A DNA stretch of 64,000 nt from Pseudomonadota bacterium (lineage in GTDB: Bacteria; Pseudomonadota; Gammaproteobacteria; Burkholderiales; Burkholderiaceae_C): assembly GCA_021819435.1 (NCBI GenBank), contig JAKARB010000003.1:186001-250000 (forward strand), read 5' to 3'. The position numbers were made by a program, and so were the translations under genes. Below the pieces are notes generated by a model. The model ran no database searches, was not told the origin of the DNA, and worked only from the letters and a program-made list of their open reading frames with translations. This document shows, piece after piece, positions 25,809 to 35,076 of this stretch. How positions within the stretch are numbered: position 1 is the first letter of the stretch; every line of letters starts with the position of its first letter.

Positions 25809-26086
25809 TCTGGACGCACGAGGCGCTGCGCGATGTTCAGCGCCTGCATCGCTTCCTGGCGCAGCACAACCTCGATGCCGCCAAGCGGGCTGTCGCGGCC
25901 ATCCGCCAAGGCGTCAGGATCCTGGGGCATCAGCCCGCCGTCGGTCGACCCATGCAAGACATGGAGCCCGAGTACCGCGAGTGGCTCATCGACTTCGGCG
26001 ACAGCGGGTATGTCGTCCTGTATCGGTTGATGGGAGATGAGGCGGTCATCCTCGCCGTTCGCCACCAACGCGAAGTCGGCCATTGA
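25796..26086 (+). CDS. RelE/ParE-superfamily toxin
   Basis: A 96-residue toxin of the RelE/ParE fold. It opens with LIWTHEALRDVQRLHRFLAQHN, the usual strand plus paired helices, then AVAAIRQGVRILGHQPAVGRPM. The C-terminal strands YREWLIDFGDSGYVVLYRL and VILAVRHQREVG are typical of ParE-type toxins (gyrase inhibitors) rather than ribosome-dependent RelE. The target is inferred from that resemblance. The start codon lies inside the antitoxin gene, so translation is coupled. It converges on ubiA with a 39-bp gap. Confidence 0.88.
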   Translation: MPRLIWTHEALRDVQRLHRFLAQHNLDAAKRAVAAIRQGVRILGHQPAVGRPMQDMEPEYREWLIDFGDSGYVVLYRLMGDEAVILAVRHQREVGH

Positions 26087-26125
26087 GCTCGTGGGCGGTT
26101 GGTCCGGCTTTCAGGGCCACGGTGC

Positions 26126-27007
26126 TCACCGCCCAATGACCGTGTCCAGCGCCACGCCCAGCCACACCGTCAGGCCGAGCCAGTGGTTGAGGCGAAAGGC
26201 CTGGAAGCAGGCCATGCGCTCGCGGTGGCGGATCAGCCTGAAGTGCCACAGCGCCTGCGCGGCGGCCAGCATCAGCGAAGCGTCGTACACCCAGCCCCGG
26301 CCGAAGGCCTGGCCCGCCTGCCACCAGCACCCCACGCAGACCGCGTAAAAGGCCATCACACCAGCCACGTCGAAGCGGCCCAGCGTGATCGCCGAGGTGC
26401 GCATGCCGATCTTGAGGTCGTCGTTGCGGTCGACCATGGCGTATTCGGTGTCGTAGGCCAGCACCCAGGCCAGGTTGCCTAGCACGATCCACCAAACCTC
26501 GGCCGGCACGCTGCCCCGCACCGCCGTGAAGGCCATGGGGATGCCGAAGCTGAAGGCCACGCCCAGCACGGCCTGCGGCATCGAGAAGAAGCGCTTGGTG
26601 AGGGGGTAGACGATGGTCACCGCCAGCGCGCCAAACGACATGGCGATGGTCTGCCAGTTGGTGGTGAGCACCAGCGCGAAAGCGATGAGGGCCAGCACCG
26701 CGCCCACGGCCAGCGACTCTGTCACCGAGATGCGCCCGCTGGTGACGGGCCGCTGCGCCGTGCGCTCGACGTGGCGGTCGAAGTCGCGGTCGGCCACGTC
26801 GTTGACGGCGCAGCCCGCGCTGCGCATGAGGACGGTGCCCAGCGTGAAGACGATGAGCAGGTGCCAGCCGGGAAAGCCCCCCGCCGCCAACCACAGCGCC
26901 ATCCAGGTGGGCCACAGCAGCAGCAGCCAGCCCTGGGGCCGGTTCCAGCGGATCAGGTCGAGGTAGAGCGAGGCGCGGCCGCGCAGGGTCAGGGTGGTCG
27001 TGTTCAC
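26126..27007 (-). CDS. ubiA: 4-hydroxybenzoate polyprenyltransferase
   Basis: UbiA attaches the polyprenyl tail to 4-hydroxybenzoate in ubiquinone synthesis. It is an integral inner-membrane enzyme with about eight or nine helices. The 293-residue protein begins near [19 protein letters not shown]. Both Asp-rich Mg-diphosphate motifs are present: [19 protein letters not shown] (about 70-90) and [17 protein letters not shown] (about 190-206). GTG 27007 gives the normal start 7 bp after the stop of the upstream outer-membrane factor gene; the open frame runs to 27067 but that extension is unlike the family. Confidence 0.95.
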   Translation of the reverse strand: MNTTTLTLRGRASLYLDLIRWNRPQGWLLLLWPTWMALWLAAGGFPGWHLLIVFTLGTVLMRSAGCAVNDVADRDFDRHVERTAQRPVTSGRISVTESLAVGAVLALIAFALVLTTNWQTIAMSFGALAVTIVYPLTKRFFSMPQAVLGVAFSFGIPMAFTAVRGSVPAEVWWIVLGNLAWVLAYDTEYAMVDRNDDLKIGMRTSAITLGRFDVAGVMAFYAVCVGCWWQAGQAFGRGWVYDASLMLAAAQALWHFRLIRHRERMACFQAFRLNHWLGLTVWLGVALDTVIGR

Positions 27008-27014
27008 GCCGGGA

Positions 27015-28730
27015 TTATCGGGCGCTGGCCTCGGCCGCCGAGTTCGCTCCCGCCGCACCAGTCGCACCAGTCACACTGGTTGCGCCATTCGCCTGCACCG
27101 GCGCCTGCTGGCCCTGCCCGCCTTCCACCCAGCCACCGCCCAGCGCCTTGTAGACGCTGATGTGCGCCTGCTGGCGCGCGAGCTGGGCCTGGATGTGGGC
27201 TTGCTGGGCCGCGAACAGCGCCCGCTGGGCGTCGAGCAGGTCGAGCTGGCTGGCCACACCCGTGTCGTAGCGCAGGGTCGACAGGCTCAGGCGCGCGGCC
27301 TCGGCCTGGGCCTGGGCGAGCTGGGCCTCGGCCTGTTCGGCGTAGGTCTGGCGGGCCACCAGCGCATCGGCCACTTCCTTGAAGGCCGACTGGATGGCCT
27401 TGTCGTACTGGGCGATGGCGATGTCGCGGCGGGCCACGGCGGCGTCCACGCCCGCAGCGGTGCGCCCGGCATCGAAGATGGGCGCCAGCAGCGATCCGCC
27501 GAAGCTCCAGGCGAAACGGCCGTCGTCGAACAGGCCGCTGAGCGAGTTGCTCACTGCGCCGGCGCTGCCTGTCAGGCTGATGCGGGGGAAGCGTGCTGCG
27601 CGGGCCGCGCCGATGTTGGCGTTGGCCGAGATCAGCGTCTGCTCGGCCTGGGCCACGTCGGGGCGCTGCAGCAGCACCTCGGAAGAAAGGCCCACCGGCA
27701 GCTCGCTGAGGCCCGGCCACAGGCTGGCTTCGACAAACTGCTCGGGCGCGTTGCTGCGTTCGGGGCGCCCATCGGAGGCAGCCGGGGAGGCGGACTGGGA
27801 AGCGATTGGGGACGCCGCCTGAGCGGCAGCGGCCTTGCCCAGCGGCTGCGGCGCGGGCGGCAGCCACTCGGCAGGCACGGGCTTGCCGACCAGCACGGCC
27901 AGCGACTGCTGGTCTTGCGCGAGCTGGCGCTGGGCCTGCGCGCGGGCCACGCGGGCCGCCTCCACCTGGGACTGCGAGGAGCGCAGGTCCAACTCGTTGA
28001 GCACGCCGTTGTCGTACTTCAGTTGCGAGAGCTTGAGTGAGTCCTGGCGGGTCTGCAGCGTTTGCTCGGCCAGGGCCAGTTGCCAGCGGTCGGCCCACAC
28101 GGTGTAGTAGGCATTGGCCACGGCGGCGACCAAGCTGATGTGGGCGGCGCGGCGGGCCTCTTCGGAAGCCAGCACCTGGGCCGAAGCGGCCTCGGTCAAC
28201 GAGCGCACGCGGCCGAAGAGGTCGATCTCGAACGAGGGGATGACCAGGCCACCGGTGACCTGCGTGCCCAGCGCATAGGGTGGCACGGTCGATGGCTGGC
28301 GGGTGCCGCTGATGCTGGCATTGACGTTGGGCACGCGGTCTGCGGCCTGGATTTGGTAGGCCGCGCGTTGCGACTCGATGTTGAGGATGGCCACGCGCAG
28401 GTCGCGGTTGTTGGCCAGCGCCTCGCAGATCAGCGATTGCAGGCGCGGATCGGGGAAGTACTCGCGCCAGGGCACGGCGGCCACATCGACCGCCGTGCCC
28501 TGGGCTGCGGCATCACCCGATCCAGCCGAAGCTTGCGATGCCGCAGCCGCTGCCGGCAAGGTGGCCGGCACGGGCAGTTCCGGGCGCTGGTAGGTGGGCG
28601 CCAGCGAGCAGCCCGCCAGCGCCAGCACGGCGGCGAAGCTCACGAGCCGGCGAGCTGGCAAGGCGCCGATGAACGAAGCGACAGAAGCAACAGAAGCAGC
28701 AGGCGCCCAAAGCACCAGGGACTCACGCAT
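27015..28730 (-). CDS. RND efflux outer-membrane factor, NodT/OprM family lipoprotein
   Basis: A 571-residue TolC-like channel forming the outer-membrane exit of the tripartite pump encoded upstream. A hydrophobic leader ends in the lipobox LALAGC, followed by [14 protein letters not shown], the classic OprM/NodT mature start. Two long alpha-helical repeats are visible (about 95-300 and 330-540), the latter with [24 protein letters not shown] heptads. An extra Ala/Ser/Pro-rich insertion lies near 285-310, and the C-terminal tail is Ala/Gly-rich. Its start overlaps the pump stop by 8 bp, so the three genes form one operon. Confidence 0.93.
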   Translation of the reverse strand: MRESLVLWAPAASVASVASFIGALPARRLVSFAAVLALAGCSLAPTYQRPELPVPATLPAAAAASQASAGSGDAAAQGTAVDVAAVPWREYFPDPRLQSLICEALANNRDLRVAILNIESQRAAYQIQAADRVPNVNASISGTRQPSTVPPYALGTQVTGGLVIPSFEIDLFGRVRSLTEAASAQVLASEEARRAAHISLVAAVANAYYTVWADRWQLALAEQTLQTRQDSLKLSQLKYDNGVLNELDLRSSQSQVEAARVARAQAQRQLAQDQQSLAVLVGKPVPAEWLPPAPQPLGKAAAAQAASPIASQSASPAASDGRPERSNAPEQFVEASLWPGLSELPVGLSSEVLLQRPDVAQAEQTLISANANIGAARAARFPRISLTGSAGAVSNSLSGLFDDGRFAWSFGGSLLAPIFDAGRTAAGVDAAVARRDIAIAQYDKAIQSAFKEVADALVARQTYAEQAEAQLAQAQAEAARLSLSTLRYDTGVASQLDLLDAQRALFAAQQAHIQAQLARQQAHISVYKALGGGWVEGGQGQQAPVQANGATSVTGATGAAGANSAAEASAR

Positions 28731-31700
28731 GGTTGGACTCCAGGTCAGCGGCGTCTTTCGACGCGGGCTTGCCAGGGAAAAATCGACGGATGACCACGAA
28801 GAATACCGGCACGAACAACACCGCCAACACTGTGGCGGAAATCATGCCGCTCATCACGCCGGTGCCGATGGCGCGCTGGGCGGCCGAGCCCGCGCCGTTG
28901 GCCAGCACCAGGGGCAGCACGCCCAGGATGAAGGCCAGCGAGGTCATGATGATGGGGCGGAAGCGCAGGTGGCAGGCCTGCAAGGTGGCCTCGAACAGGC
29001 CCATCCCTTTTTCCTGCAGTTCCTTGGCGAACTCGATGATCAGGATGGCGTTCTTCGCTGACAGGCCCATCACGGTGATGAGGCCGACCTTGAAGTAGAC
29101 GTCGTTGGGCATGGCGCCCACGAGCGCTCCCAGCAGCGCGCCGAAAACGCCCAGCGGCACCACCAGCATCACGGCCATCGGGATCGACCAGCTTTCATAC
29201 AGTGCGGCCAGGCACAGGAACACCGCCAGCAGCGAGAAGGCCAGCAGCATGGTGGCCTGCGAGCCCGATAGCTTTTCCTCGCGCGACAGGCCGGTCCACT
29301 CAATGCCGATGCCGGGCGGCAGCTGCTGCGCGATCTTCTCGATCTCGGCCATGGCCTGGCCGGTGGAGTAGCCCGGTGCCGCGTCACCCGAGATGCGCAT
29401 GGCCGGGTAGCCGTTGTAGCGCACCGCCTGCATCTGGCCCTTGATCCAGCGCGTGCTGGCGAAGGCAGACAGCGGCACGCTCTGGCCGTTGCCGTTGACC
29501 ACGTTGATCTGCAGGATCTGCTCGGGCTGCATGCGGTCCTTCGCGTCGGCCTGCACCACCACGCGCTGCATGCGGCCGGCATTGGGGAAGTCGTTCACGT
29601 AGGCAGAACCCAGCGAGGTGCCCAGCGCCGTGCTGATGGCGTCGAAGCCGATGCCCAAGGCGGCGGCCTTTTCGCGGTCGATGTCGACCTGCAGTTGCGG
29701 CGCGTCTTCCAGGCCGTCGGGGCGCACGCCGGTCAGCACCGGGTTCTTCATGGCCATGCCCAGCATCTGGTTGCGCGCGGCGAGCAGCGCGTCTGGCCCC
29801 AGGCCGGCGCGGTCTTGCACCCGCACGGCAAAGCCGGTGGCGTTGCCCAGTTCCCGGATGGCCGGCGGGTTGAGCGGGAAGATGAAGGCGTCGCGGATGC
29901 CACCCAGGCCCGCGAAAGCCCGGCCCACCAGCGCCTGCGCCGAGTTGTCGGCGCCCGGCCGCTCATGCCAGTCTTTCAGCGTGACGAAGCCCAGGGCCGC
30001 GTTCTGCCCCGTGCCCGAGAAGCTGAAGCCCACCACGCCGACGATGGACTGCACCTGCGGCTGCTTGAGGAACCAGTCTTCGACTTGCTTGACCACCTGC
30101 TCGGTGCGGTTGCTGGTGGCGCCCGGCGGCAGCTGGATGTTGACGATCAGGTTGCCCTGGTCTTCGCTGGGCAGGAAGGAAGAAGGCATGCGCACGTACA
30201 GCCAGCCCACCGCCGCGATGAGCACGGCGTAGATCACCAGCACGCGGCCACCACGGTGCACCAGCTTGCCGGCCCAGCTCTCGTAGCCGTGCGTGGTCGA
30301 CTTGAAGAAGCGGTTGAACCAGCCGAAGAAGCCGCGCTTCTCGTGGTGATCGTCGGCCACCGGCTTGAGCAGCGTGGCGCACAGGGCCGGCGTGAGCGAC
30401 AGCGCCAGGAAGGCCGAGAACAGCATCGAGGCCACCATCGACAGCGAGAATTGCCGGTAGATGTTGCCCACCGAGCCCGAGAAGAAGGCCATCGGGATGA
30501 AGACAGAGACCAGCACCACCGTGATGCCCACGATGGCGCCGCTGATCTGGCCCATGGCCTTGCGCGTGGCGGCCAGCGGGCTCAGGCCCTCTTCCGCCAT
30601 GATGCGCTCGACGTTCTCGACCACCACGATGGCGTCGTCCACCAGGATGCCGATGGCCAGCACCATGCCGAACATGGTCAGCACGTTGATCGAGAAGCCC
30701 ATCACCGACATCACCCCAAAAGTGCCCAGCAGCGCCACCGGCACCACCAGCGTCGGGATCAGCGTGTAGCGGATGTTCTGCAGGAACAGGTACATCACCA
30801 GGAAGACCAGCACCACGGCCTCGACGAGCGTGTGCACCACCTGTTCGATCGAGATCGCGATGAAGCCCGAGGTGTCGTAGGGGATGGAGTAGTCGACGCC
30901 CGAGGGGAAGTAGCGGCGCAGTTCGTCGAGCCGCTTGCGCACGGCCTCGGCGGTGGCCAGCGCGTTGCCCGTGGGCGAGAGCTGCAGGCCGATGCCGACC
31001 GACTGCTTGCCGTTCAGCCGCGCGTAGGTGCCATAAGTTTGGGCGCCCAGCTCGATGCGTGCCACGTCGCGCAGGCGCACGGTGGCGCCATCGGCCTTGG
31101 CGCGCAGCACGATGCCGCCGAACTGCTCGACCTTGGTGAACTGGCCGCTGACCACCACCGTGGCCGACATGGTCTGGTCGATCAGGTTGGGCCGGTCACC
31201 GATGCCGCCGGCGGGCACCAGCGCGTTCTGCGCGCGGATGGCGTTGTTGACATCCGCCACGCTCAAGCCATAGGACACCAACTTGGCCGGGTCCACCCAG
31301 ATGCGCATGGCGCGCTCGGTACCGAAGAGCTGCGCCTGGCCGATGCCGGGCACGCGCTGCATCTCGGGCACGACGTTGCGCGAGGCGTAGTCGCCCAGGG
31401 CCACCGGGTCGTAGTCCGGGTTGGTGGACGACAGCATCACGAACATCAGGAAGTTGCTGCGTGATTTGTCGACCTTCACGCCCTGCTGCGTCACCGCCGA
31501 GGGCAGGCGCGGCGTGGCCCGCGAGAGGCGGTTCTGCACCTCGACCTGGGCCAGGTCGATGTTGGTGCCGCTCTCGAAGGTGACGGTGATCTGCGCCGTG
31601 CCGTTGGCCTGGCTGACCGACTCCATGTAGGCCAGGCCGGGCGCGCCGTTGAGTTCCTGCTCGATCACGCTGACGACGGCGTCGTCGAGCGTGCGGGCCG

Positions 31701-31857
31701 AGGCGCCTGGGTAGGTGGCGCTGATGACCACGGACGGCGGCGCCACATTGGGGTACTGCGCGATCGGCAGCTGCGTGATGGCCACCCCGCCGAAGACGAG
31801 GATGAACAGCGCGATCACCCACGCGAAGATGGGGCGGTCGATGAAGAAACGTGGCAT
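28723..31857 (-). CDS. RND multidrug efflux pump, AcrB/MexB (HAE1) family
   Basis: A 1044-residue inner-membrane, proton-driven drug exporter. It starts MPRFFIDRPIFAWVIALFI, standard for the HAE1 family. TM4 carries the proton-relay Asp pair in LAIGILVDDAIVVVENVERI, and TM10 the lysine in GLSAKNAILIIEFAKEL. Two large periplasmic loops include AQYPNVAPPSVVISATYPGA in the porter domain. Twelve helices fit the length. ATG 31857 is taken because the protein begins exactly at the family start; upstream codons to 32007 overlap the adaptor gene. Substrates cannot be predicted from sequence alone, and no regulator gene is adjacent. Confidence 0.96.
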   Translation of the reverse strand: MPRFFIDRPIFAWVIALFILVFGGVAITQLPIAQYPNVAPPSVVISATYPGASARTLDDAVVSVIEQELNGAPGLAYMESVSQANGTAQITVTFESGTNIDLAQVEVQNRLSRATPRLPSAVTQQGVKVDKSRSNFLMFVMLSSTNPDYDPVALGDYASRNVVPEMQRVPGIGQAQLFGTERAMRIWVDPAKLVSYGLSVADVNNAIRAQNALVPAGGIGDRPNLIDQTMSATVVVSGQFTKVEQFGGIVLRAKADGATVRLRDVARIELGAQTYGTYARLNGKQSVGIGLQLSPTGNALATAEAVRKRLDELRRYFPSGVDYSIPYDTSGFIAISIEQVVHTLVEAVVLVFLVMYLFLQNIRYTLIPTLVVPVALLGTFGVMSVMGFSINVLTMFGMVLAIGILVDDAIVVVENVERIMAEEGLSPLAATRKAMGQISGAIVGITVVLVSVFIPMAFFSGSVGNIYRQFSLSMVASMLFSAFLALSLTPALCATLLKPVADDHHEKRGFFGWFNRFFKSTTHGYESWAGKLVHRGGRVLVIYAVLIAAVGWLYVRMPSSFLPSEDQGNLIVNIQLPPGATSNRTEQVVKQVEDWFLKQPQVQSIVGVVGFSFSGTGQNAALGFVTLKDWHERPGADNSAQALVGRAFAGLGGIRDAFIFPLNPPAIRELGNATGFAVRVQDRAGLGPDALLAARNQMLGMAMKNPVLTGVRPDGLEDAPQLQVDIDREKAAALGIGFDAISTALGTSLGSAYVNDFPNAGRMQRVVVQADAKDRMQPEQILQINVVNGNGQSVPLSAFASTRWIKGQMQAVRYNGYPAMRISGDAAPGYSTGQAMAEIEKIAQQLPPGIGIEWTGLSREEKLSGSQATMLLAFSLLAVFLCLAALYESWSIPMAVMLVVPLGVFGALLGALVGAMPNDVYFKVGLITVMGLSAKNAILIIEFAKELQEKGMGLFEATLQACHLRFRPIIMTSLAFILGVLPLVLANGAGSAAQRAIGTGVMSGMISATVLAVLFVPVFFVVIRRFFPGKPASKDAADLESNHA

Positions 31858-31870
31858 GCGGGGCCCCCGT

Positions 31871-33169
31871 TCAGCGAGAGGCAGCCGGCGTGGCTGACGC
31901 GGCGGCTGAAGCGGCGGGGGCCGCGCTGGCGGATGCGGCCGAGGACGCCGCCGTGGCACCGGAAGCCGCTGCGCCGTTGCCGCCGCCATCGCCGCCCATG
32001 CCGGCACCTGCCGGCGGGGCTTGCCATGGCACCGGCTTCACCGGGCCCTTGCCACCGGTCATCTGGAACTTCTGGAAGCCGTCGACCATGACCTGTTCGC
32101 CGGCCTGCAAGCCGCCGAGCACGACCCACTGGTTGCCACGCGCACCCCCGAGCTTGACCGGGCGCGGCGAAACAGAGCCGTCTTGCGCGACCACCAACAC
32201 CGTGTCGGCCTGGGCACCGCGCGTGACGGCCTGCTGGGGCAGCAGCACGCCGCCATCAACCTGCGCCTGCTCCAGGCGCACGCGCACGTACATGCCCGGC
32301 AGCAGCAGGCCCTGCGGGTTGGGCAGTTCGGCGCGCAGCGAGACCTGGCCCGAGGTGCTGTCCACGCTCAGGTCGGTGAACAGCAGACGGCCGGGCAGCG
32401 GGTACTCGCGGCCGTCGTCGAGCACCACGTGCACCTCGGCGGCGTTGGCGCCCGCCTTCTTGATGGCACCGGCCTGCAAGGCTTGGCGCAGCTTGAGCAC
32501 ATCGGTGGCCGACTGCGTGAAATTCACGTAGAGGGGGTTGATCTGCTGGATGAGGGCAAGCTGGGTGACCTCGCCCTGCCCCACCAGCGCGCCCTCGGTG
32601 ACCAGGGCGCGACCGATGCGCCCGGAGATGGGCGCCGTGACGCTGGCGTAGCCCAGGTTGATGCGCGCGGTCTGCAAGGCGGCCTTGGCGGCGGCCACGT
32701 CGGCCTGCGCTGCGCGTTGGCTGACTTGCGCATTGAGGAACTCCTGCGGGCTGATGGCCTTGGCCGCCTGCAAGGGTTCGTAGCGCTGCACCAGCGCGGT
32801 GGTCTGGGCCAGGTTGGCCTCGGCGCGGGCCAGCGTGGCCTGGGCGCTTTCGACGGAGGCCTGGTAGGTGGCCGGGTCGATCTGGAACAGGGGCTGGCCG
32901 GCCTTCACGTCGGCACCTTCGGTGAACAGGCGCTTTTGCAGGATGCCGGCCACGCGGGCGCGAACCTGGGCGGTGCGCAGGGCTTCGAGGCGGCCCGGGA
33001 GTTCGGCCATCAAGGGCACCTCGCCTGGCTGCACGGTGACCACACCGACGGGCAGGGCCGGCGGCGCCGAACCCGGGGCCGCTTGCTGCCCCCCGTCCTG
33101 CTTGCCGCAGCCCGAAAACAGGGCGGCGACCGCCACCAGGGACATCCACATGCCAACACGTCGCGTCAT
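31871..33169 (-). CDS. RND periplasmic adaptor, AcrA/MexA-like lipoprotein
   Basis: A 432-residue membrane-fusion protein linking the pump and the outer-membrane channel. The signal sequence ends in the lipobox LFSGC (Cys21). The sequence then shows the split lipoyl domain (ELPGRLEALRTAQVRARVAG and YASVTAPISGRIGRALVTEG), an alpha-hairpin with ATLARAEANLAQTTALVQRYEPL, and beta-barrel and membrane-proximal domains. An unusual Gly/Ala/Ser-rich C-terminal tail of about 50 residues follows the QKFQMTGGKGPVKP end of the conserved part. ATG 33169 is preferred to GTG 33175 because GAGG sits 5 nt upstream. It is the first gene of the operon. Confidence 0.94.
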   Translation of the reverse strand: MTRRVGMWMSLVAVAALFSGCGKQDGGQQAAPGSAPPALPVGVVTVQPGEVPLMAELPGRLEALRTAQVRARVAGILQKRLFTEGADVKAGQPLFQIDPATYQASVESAQATLARAEANLAQTTALVQRYEPLQAAKAISPQEFLNAQVSQRAAQADVAAAKAALQTARINLGYASVTAPISGRIGRALVTEGALVGQGEVTQLALIQQINPLYVNFTQSATDVLKLRQALQAGAIKKAGANAAEVHVVLDDGREYPLPGRLLFTDLSVDSTSGQVSLRAELPNPQGLLLPGMYVRVRLEQAQVDGGVLLPQQAVTRGAQADTVLVVAQDGSVSPRPVKLGGARGNQWVVLGGLQAGEQVMVDGFQKFQMTGGKGPVKPVPWQAPPAGAGMGGDGGGNGAAASGATAASSAASASAAPAASAAASATPAASR

Positions 33170-33184
33170 GGTCACCTCAAGGAA

Positions 33185-33218
33185 ATATTTGCCTAGTCAA
33201 TTGTTAGCCTGCGAATAT
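33185..33218 (-). promoter_or_regulatory. Inverted repeat upstream of the efflux operon
   Basis: ATATTTGC (33185-33192) and GCGAATAT (33211-33218) form an inverted repeat with one mismatch, 16-50 bp before the adaptor start. The spacing could suit a TetR-type repressor dimer, but no regulator is encoded nearby, so the assignment is tentative. Confidence 0.3.
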
Positions 33219-33266
33219 ACCCACGAATCGCAGAGGGTTTGTGAAGTCAGGCGGAAAAAACCCGCC

Positions 33267-33932
33267 TCAAGCTGGGGCCAATGCGCCGTCGGACGATTCG
33301 TCGAGTGCACCGGTGGCGGCGAGGTGGCCGTCGTCGGCCCAGCCGATCATGGTTAAACCGTCGGGGCTGTAGAGCAGCCGGTTGATGGTGGCGTTGCCGA
33401 TGGTCCAGCTGCGAGGCGCCGTCAGGTCAATGCCATTGGCGGCGCGGTAAAAGCAATCGAGCACGCCGCCATGCGCCACAACGACGATGGTCTGGCCCAG
33501 GTGGCGATGCGCAAGCCGCATCAGGTTGCCGACACAGCGGTCGTAGAAAGCGGTCAGCGTCTCGCCGCCGGTGGGGCCGTAGGCGGGGTCTCGCTGCTTC
33601 CAGCGGCGGGCTTGATCGGGCCAGCGGCTGTGGATTTCGTCGTGGGTGAGGCCTTCGAGTTCGCCGAAGTGGCGTTCGCGCAGGCCTTCGTCGAGTTGCA
33701 CGGGCACGCCAGCGGCGCGGCCGATGGCCTGCGCCGTCAGGCGGGCGCGCTGCAGGTCGCTGCTGTAAACGGCATGGATGGTTTCCTGCGCCACGGCGGC
33801 GCCCACGCGGGCGGCCTGCCACAGGCCCACGTCGTTGAGGGGGATGTCGGTGTGGCCCTGGATGCGGGACTCGCGGTTCCAGGCGGTTTCGCCATGGCGC
33901 ACGGCGATGAGGCGGGTGACGGCGTCGGTCAT
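33267..33932 (-). CDS. Histidine phosphatase family protein
   Basis: A 221-residue member of the phosphoglycerate-mutase-like histidine phosphatase superfamily. The catalytic motif is LIAVRHGETAWNRESRIQGHTD (phospho-His in RHG). The second arginine is in YSSDLQRARLTAQ, the acid/base region in LRERHFGELEG, and the second catalytic His in VVVAHGGVLDC. The substrate is unknown; cofactor-independent sugar phosphatases and alpha-ribazole phosphatase share this pattern. ATG 33932 matches the family N terminus; an in-frame start at 33980 overlaps the DUF1840 gene. A hairpin (AGGCGG/CCGCCT, 33249-33267) overlaps its stop codon. Confidence 0.9.
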   Translation of the reverse strand: MTDAVTRLIAVRHGETAWNRESRIQGHTDIPLNDVGLWQAARVGAAVAQETIHAVYSSDLQRARLTAQAIGRAAGVPVQLDEGLRERHFGELEGLTHDEIHSRWPDQARRWKQRDPAYGPTGGETLTAFYDRCVGNLMRLAHRHLGQTIVVVAHGGVLDCFYRAANGIDLTAPRSWTIGNATINRLLYSPDGLTMIGWADDGHLAATGALDESSDGALAPA

Positions 33933-33976
33933 GCCGGCATCATGCACCAGGCATGCTGCACCGCACAAGACATCGT

Positions 33977-34336
33977 TCAAACGCCCCAGACGATGGGCTT
34001 GCCCTCGGCCTGGGCCTGCTCGATCATGCGCACGAAGGGGGCGGCACGCTGGCGCAGGGTGACGGGTTCGTCCTGGAAACCGACGGGAGGTTTGTCTTCG
34101 GCCTGCCGATTGGCGGCGTCGGGCGCATGCGCGGCTTCATCGGCCGCGTGCGCAGGCGAGTCCGGCAGTTGGTCGGGGTCGAGCGCATGCAGGGTGGCCA
34201 GCGCTCGGGGCATGTCGGCCACTTCGAGGATGCCGGGCTCCGTCGCCGTCTTGCCCAGCAGTTTGAGCAAGGCTTCGGCGTGCGCCGCGATCATCACGAG
34301 GTTGCCCGTGGCCTGGGATTTGAAGGTGACTGGCAT
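33977..34336 (-). CDS. DUF1840 family protein
   Basis: A 119-residue protein matching the DUF1840 pattern of betaproteobacteria: VTFKSQATGNLVMIAAHAEALLKLLGK at the start, GILEVADMPRALATLHAL in the middle and RAAPFVRMIEQAQAEGKPIVWGV at the end. The middle carries an Ala/Asp/His-rich insertion. The family has no established function, and no signal or membrane segment is present, so it is cytoplasmic. It ends 44 bp before the histidine phosphatase start on the same strand. Confidence 0.85.
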   Translation of the reverse strand: MPVTFKSQATGNLVMIAAHAEALLKLLGKTATEPGILEVADMPRALATLHALDPDQLPDSPAHAADEAAHAPDAANRQAEDKPPVGFQDEPVTLRQRAAPFVRMIEQAQAEGKPIVWGV

Positions 34337-34356
34337 CGGCTCAGTTTAGCCCCGGC

Positions 34357-35076
34357 TCAGGGTTGGCCCCCCGTGGCTGGGGCAACGACCGCACCGCCGT
34401 GCGGGTCTCGGGCCAGGTCGGCGTTCTGGATGCGGCGCGCGTACTCGGCTTGGAGGTTTTCCAGCTTCACGCGGGCGGTCTGGATGAAGGGCTCGTTGGC
34501 GCCGAGCACCTCGCCCAGGCCTTTGCGCTCATAGCGGCTCCACAGCTCCTGGCCGAGTTGCACCAGCTCGGCGTTGTGGCCGGTGCAGCGGCCGAGCTGA
34601 GCGGTGAGTTGATCTCGCTGGGTGCGCAGGGTGGTTTCGTTGGTTTGCGCGGCTTGCTGGGCGCTGCGTGAAGAGGCTTGCAGGGCCTTGAGTTGATCGT
34701 TGGCTGCGGCGAGTTCGGCGCTCACGCGCTGGTGCTCGGTTTGCAGGGCGCTCAGCTCTTTCTGCAAAGCGCTGGCGCGACGCGAGGCGCCGCCGGCAGT
34801 GGTGCGCTCGCGCTGGAGCTCGTCCTCTTGCGACTTGAGCGCCTGCTCGGCTTTCGCGCGGGCCTGCTCGGCCTGGGCCTGGGCGGCTTGCGCGGACTGG
34901 CTTTGCTGCTGCACTTGGCGCAGTTGCAGGCGCAGGCGCTTGAGTTGCTCGGCGTCCTTGTCGGACGCGGATTGGGCGTGGGCAGGCAGCGCGGCGAGCA
35001 GGGCCAGGCACAGCGCGAGGCACAGCGTCAGGCACGAGGGGATCGACGCGCGGACGGGGCGTTCAGAAGCGCACAT
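34357..35076 (-). CDS. Periplasmic coiled-coil protein of unknown function
   Basis: A 239-residue exported protein. An N-terminal signal peptide of about 35 residues ends AHAQS. Residues about 40-165 form a long Gln/Ala/Glu-rich coiled coil (RLRLQLRQVQQQSQSAQAAQ and similar heptads). The C-terminal part has one cysteine (QLGRCTGHNAEL) and a compact end around ELWSRYERKGLGE. No enzymatic motif is seen. Its start overlaps the end of the porin gene by 14 bp, so translation is probably coupled. It may bridge or organise envelope parts of the Exb/Ton-linked locus; this is inferred from gene order. Confidence 0.8.
   Translation of the reverse strand: MCASERPVRASIPSCLTLCLALCLALLAALPAHAQSASDKDAEQLKRLRLQLRQVQQQSQSAQAAQAQAEQARAKAEQALKSQEDELQRERTTAGGASRRASALQKELSALQTEHQRVSAELAAANDQLKALQASSRSAQQAAQTNETTLRTQRDQLTAQLGRCTGHNAELVQLGQELWSRYERKGLGEVLGANEPFIQTARVKLENLQAEYARRIQNADLARDPHGGAVVAPATGGQP

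Noticed and set aside
29695..31464. Plus-strand frame of 589 codons opposite the RND pump
   Set aside because: Its composition (His/Gln/Arg/Glu repeats) mirrors the antisense of the pump gene, and no family motif or ribosome site supports it.
33173..33175. GTG start for the efflux adaptor
   Set aside because: ATG 33169 two codons later has a properly spaced GAGG site.
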